From: Dryococelus australis
Lineage: Eukaryota > Arthropoda > Insecta > Phasmatodea > Phasmatidae
Direction of reading: 5' to 3'
DNA length: 64,000 nt
Assembly (NCBI GenBank): GCA_029891345.1
Contig: CM057009.1
Span: 312,008,184 to 312,072,183, forward strand
Shown here: positions 61,026 to 64,000 of the stretch, in pieces
Position numbering within the stretch: the stretch's first letter is position 1
How the letters are laid out: the number at the start of each line of letters is the position of its first letter
Notes under the pieces: model-generated
What the model saw: the letters and a program-made list of their open reading frames with translations, nothing else
Databases searched by the model: none
What the model was told of the DNA's origin: nothing
Position numbers and translations under genes: made by a program

Positions 61026-62610
61026 GGAGCATTTCTTCACACTTGAAAGAAATCTTTAAACAATAATAACACACACTATTTATTTTTTCTATTGCTGCAT
61101 AAATTAATTCATTGTTTTATTACCTAATAATTGCAAATTATTATACTAATCATGCGCAAGACGCTCCGCTAAGTAGATGATAAATTCCGAAGTTCTATTC
61201 GCCGAGTATGGTACTATCCAAGAAACAATACATTTTTAAAATATCACGTAATTCTTTCCTAAGATAGTTGCATTGTGCAGCCACTGTGGAATTGGTCACA
61301 TATTGTTAGAAGGCAAAAATCTTGCAGATCTCAATTCCAGCTGACTACGCTATCCTCAACCAGAACCCACACTTATGAGCAGTAACGTATCTACCTAGCC
61401 GCTTCACGTTCAAGGCACTGAGAGTACGGTGTCCTCATGCCAGCATTACGACATTCTTAACCACGATATGCGTAGGCTTACAGCTTCAGAATATTATAAC
61501 ACAACTGTCGGCGGGAAATCGAGAAATGAAATTTTTGATAAATGAACAGAATCAATTTTCGGTAATTCTATAAGTTATTATGTATTCAACTCCAACTAAT
61601 AAATAAATACCGCTATTAAGGCAGCACAAATAAATTACACAAATATAATAATTTTTATAAATGAATTTACGGCAATAAAATATAACCCATACATGTAGTG
61701 TATTGAATTAGAAGACATAAATGTTGCTAAAACTCGTTCCCAATAAAGTGGGAAGTTTTGAAAACAACCTAAGAAAAATAACTTCCCATGCCTTCATATA
61801 CATCAACGGGCGCACTCAGTGACATTTGTCATGTAAATTAGGTAACGATACATGGAAAGTAAAAAAGTTAGGTAATCATTTGTGATAATTCAAAATTATT
61901 TATTTCGTTTTCTGTTATTATTTCAATGCATCAGTGTGTAAAAATTAGGAGATTTATCAAATGTTTAACTTGTTGATAATTTCTAAGTTTCATTGACCGA
62001 CGCATGAATAGAGTGATGGGGCCCATGGCAATGTTAGTTTTACATAAAACGGAATATCACATTACGTGTATTAAAGTTGATCTTAATCAGGATTTTCAAA
62101 AGTGCTCATTATAACGTGAACATCCTATATCAGGCATATTTTACAGAGGGATATTATAGATGAATGGAGATGTTTGGGTAGCACTTCACATCGACGTCTT
62201 GAGAGCCGATGAGGGAGAAGTGAGATAGTATAGAGAAGCGCCGGAATGCTGTGCTGGAGTTCACGGGAAATCCCCTAGAAATCCGCCAATACAATGGCAT
62301 CGACCACCAACATTCCGGAAGTGACCCGGCCGGAGTTTGAACCAGGATAACCTTGGTGGGCGACGGGCAGTCTAAACGCTGAAACACCGTGGTCCCGGTA
62401 AATCTGTGACAGGGAATTATCGTACGTTTTTTTTTAACGACAGTTTATATCAGATACTTTTACCCAATTGCATTTACTAGTATGACAATTTCGTGTTTAT
62501 TTGCTAATATATCTGCAATACAGCTTACCGCAGATTCAATCTCAAACTCGCCTATTCGAAACATAAGCCAACTAGTATAGACATTGTGAATTTTTCCTTT
62601 AAGATAGACA
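61025..62610. repeat. Module V, copy V4
   Basis: Third tandem copy. The start is closest to V2 (TTCTTCACACTTGAAAG), while the middle is closest to V3. No gene. Confidence 0.75.
62150..62402 (-). mobile_element. tRNA-derived SINE-like element, V4
   Basis: B-box complement GAGTTTGAACC at about 62334-62344. Body as in V1 and V3. Confidence 0.6.
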
Positions 62611-63085
62611 TGTGGAAATGTTACAAGATCCAACTAACGATACAGGAAGTGTCTTTCGTTTAGATAACAAATTTTGTGTGTCACTGAAATAATAAAGGGA
62701 AACGCTGCCGTAGCCAATAAAAGTAATCTAATTAAAATCAAGAAAGCAAATAAATATAACATGTTTTAAAAAGAAAAGTGATCCCTCCGCTACAAAAAAA
62801 AAGGCACGAACTATAGTCTAATAACAATGAAGACAATGGAATATTAAGTACTACGACAAACAATTAGATCAAACATAAAATTACAAATCGAAAATACCAA
62901 GAAATTATACAATTATTAATAATGTATTCATTTAACCTTATTTGCTCTAATATTTTAAAACTCATACGAGGAAGTTTAAATAAGAAGAAATGCATGTCTC
63001 TTTACAGTGACAAGAATGAGAAGATACATATACATTTGGCAACTACACAAGCCATGATACTTTAACACTAAAATAAAACACTTAG
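62610..63085. repeat. Module W, copy 4
   Basis: Near-identical to W copy 2, including GAAACGCTGCCGTAGCC. Confidence 0.72.
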
Positions 63086-64000
63086 AACCAATGGTATAAC
63101 ATCACACGGCCATATTACAATAACAAGGCGTACTTACGTTCCATTTTAAATTTGGACGTGTCAGAAGGCAACTGACACCAAGGATAGAAAATTTAGTGTC
63201 TAACTGTCTTAGGTACTAAGTTAACACTAAATTTTCCATCCCTGGAGAACAGCGAACATTCCTGCAGCTGAAGCCTTGACGTAGATGACAATGACTCTCC
63301 GCAATTCTTCAGTCAACCGTATTATCTTATATCAGTGCCTGCACGGTTACTCTGAAATAGTTAACTACATAGCTACACAACTCAACAAGTATAAAGAACA
63401 AAGCTTTGGAGAAAAAATAAAAACAAAATGTCAAATTTAAAAGCATTTTTTTGTGGTCTGAATACTGTACATTGTCCTTTTGTATAAGCCTACAGTTTGT
63501 AGGCATCATCGCAAAATGTTAGGCTCTAACGTTATTGTTCAGTGAGAATGAAGACATGGAGTTTTTTGGGTCCAAAAATTTCCCCTTTTACAACGGCGTC
63601 ATCTCTACTATGGCTAAGAACAATACTGTATGATTTTCTGGAACAAAAGTTCCAAAATTAATTCTGAGGAAACCTCTTGAAAACTGAAAGAAAATTCCTT
63701 TATGGGTCGGGAAAATAAATCACTTGTTCATTTGATGCGATACATTGACTAAAAAGCAAACAAGAACTTAACACTAATAGAATACACAGAATATTACAAG
63801 AGACATCTTCCTGGCACGTAAAAACAAAAAACAACTAACTAGTACTGTCACAGAAATTTTTTACTTTCAGAAAAGCATTTGGAGTTATTGCAAGATCCTT
63901 CTTACGATCGTGGTATTGTCATTCACTTATTAACTTAGGGTGTCTCTGAAATAAGAAAGGAAACCATGGTGAATCCACTGAAAGGAATTTAATTTTAACG
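63085..64000 (+). repeat. Module T, copy T10, cut by window end
   Basis: Conserved block at 63145-63280. The SYDRGIVIHLL-type stretch lies at about 63900-63945. The window ends just after the NPLKGI stop, so the array continues beyond. Confidence 0.72.

Overview
The window looks like non-genic, strongly AT-rich eukaryotic DNA, most likely from an arthropod. The basis is Polinton/Maverick capsid-module genes, tRNA-derived SINE-like elements, long TA/CA microsatellites, and no bacterial gene organisation. I found no intact host gene, tRNA, rRNA or CRISPR array. Almost every stretch belongs to one of a few repeated modules, so the window reads as a complex, modular tandem array (satellite-like heterochromatin).

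From position 1 to about 53.9 kb there are nine long units. Each starts with a minus-strand Polinton (Maverick/adintovirus-like) cassette, M1 to M9, beginning near 0.49, 5.91, 12.59, 21.63, 27.08, 32.85, 38.21, 42.39 and 48.01 kb. Read on the minus strand, a cassette holds (i) an uncharacterised ORF with a TPGL-type motif, (ii) a phospholipase A2 (PLA2) domain of the parvovirus/Polinton minor-capsid kind, (iii) a hydrophobic GGIIP segment and (iv) an adenovirus-type cysteine protease. All nine are broken. No polymerase, integrase, ATPase, major capsid gene or terminal inverted repeat was seen. Each cassette is followed by a plus-oriented non-viral series: module P (with a short open frame), spacer Q/R, a CCATCTTGGTAGG short-tandem block, and a ~120-bp minisatellite rich in TGACCTTGA motifs. 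Module S or module T comes next.

Module T (ten copies plus a tail at the window start) carries a conserved block and a downstream reading frame, open over 60-105 codons in three copies, with a faint cullin-like pattern. Module V/W (near 18.1, 53.9, 57.4 and 61.0 kb; W alone also near 10.6 kb) carries a minus-strand tRNA-derived SINE-like element and ends in a diverged paralogue of the T tail. From 53.9 kb to the end the array simplifies to V-W-T units repeating every ~3.58 kb.

The central result is that the Polinton cassettes share their inactivating lesions. All five A-type copies carry the same stop codon in the PLA2 active-site loop and the same His-to-Tyr change in the protease. They therefore multiplied as part of a host tandem array after they were dead, not by transposition. 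Two neighbouring units (about 40.9-46.5 and 46.5-52.3 kb) are near-identical and record a recent duplication. One of the pair has since lost or gained a protease segment between TA tracts.
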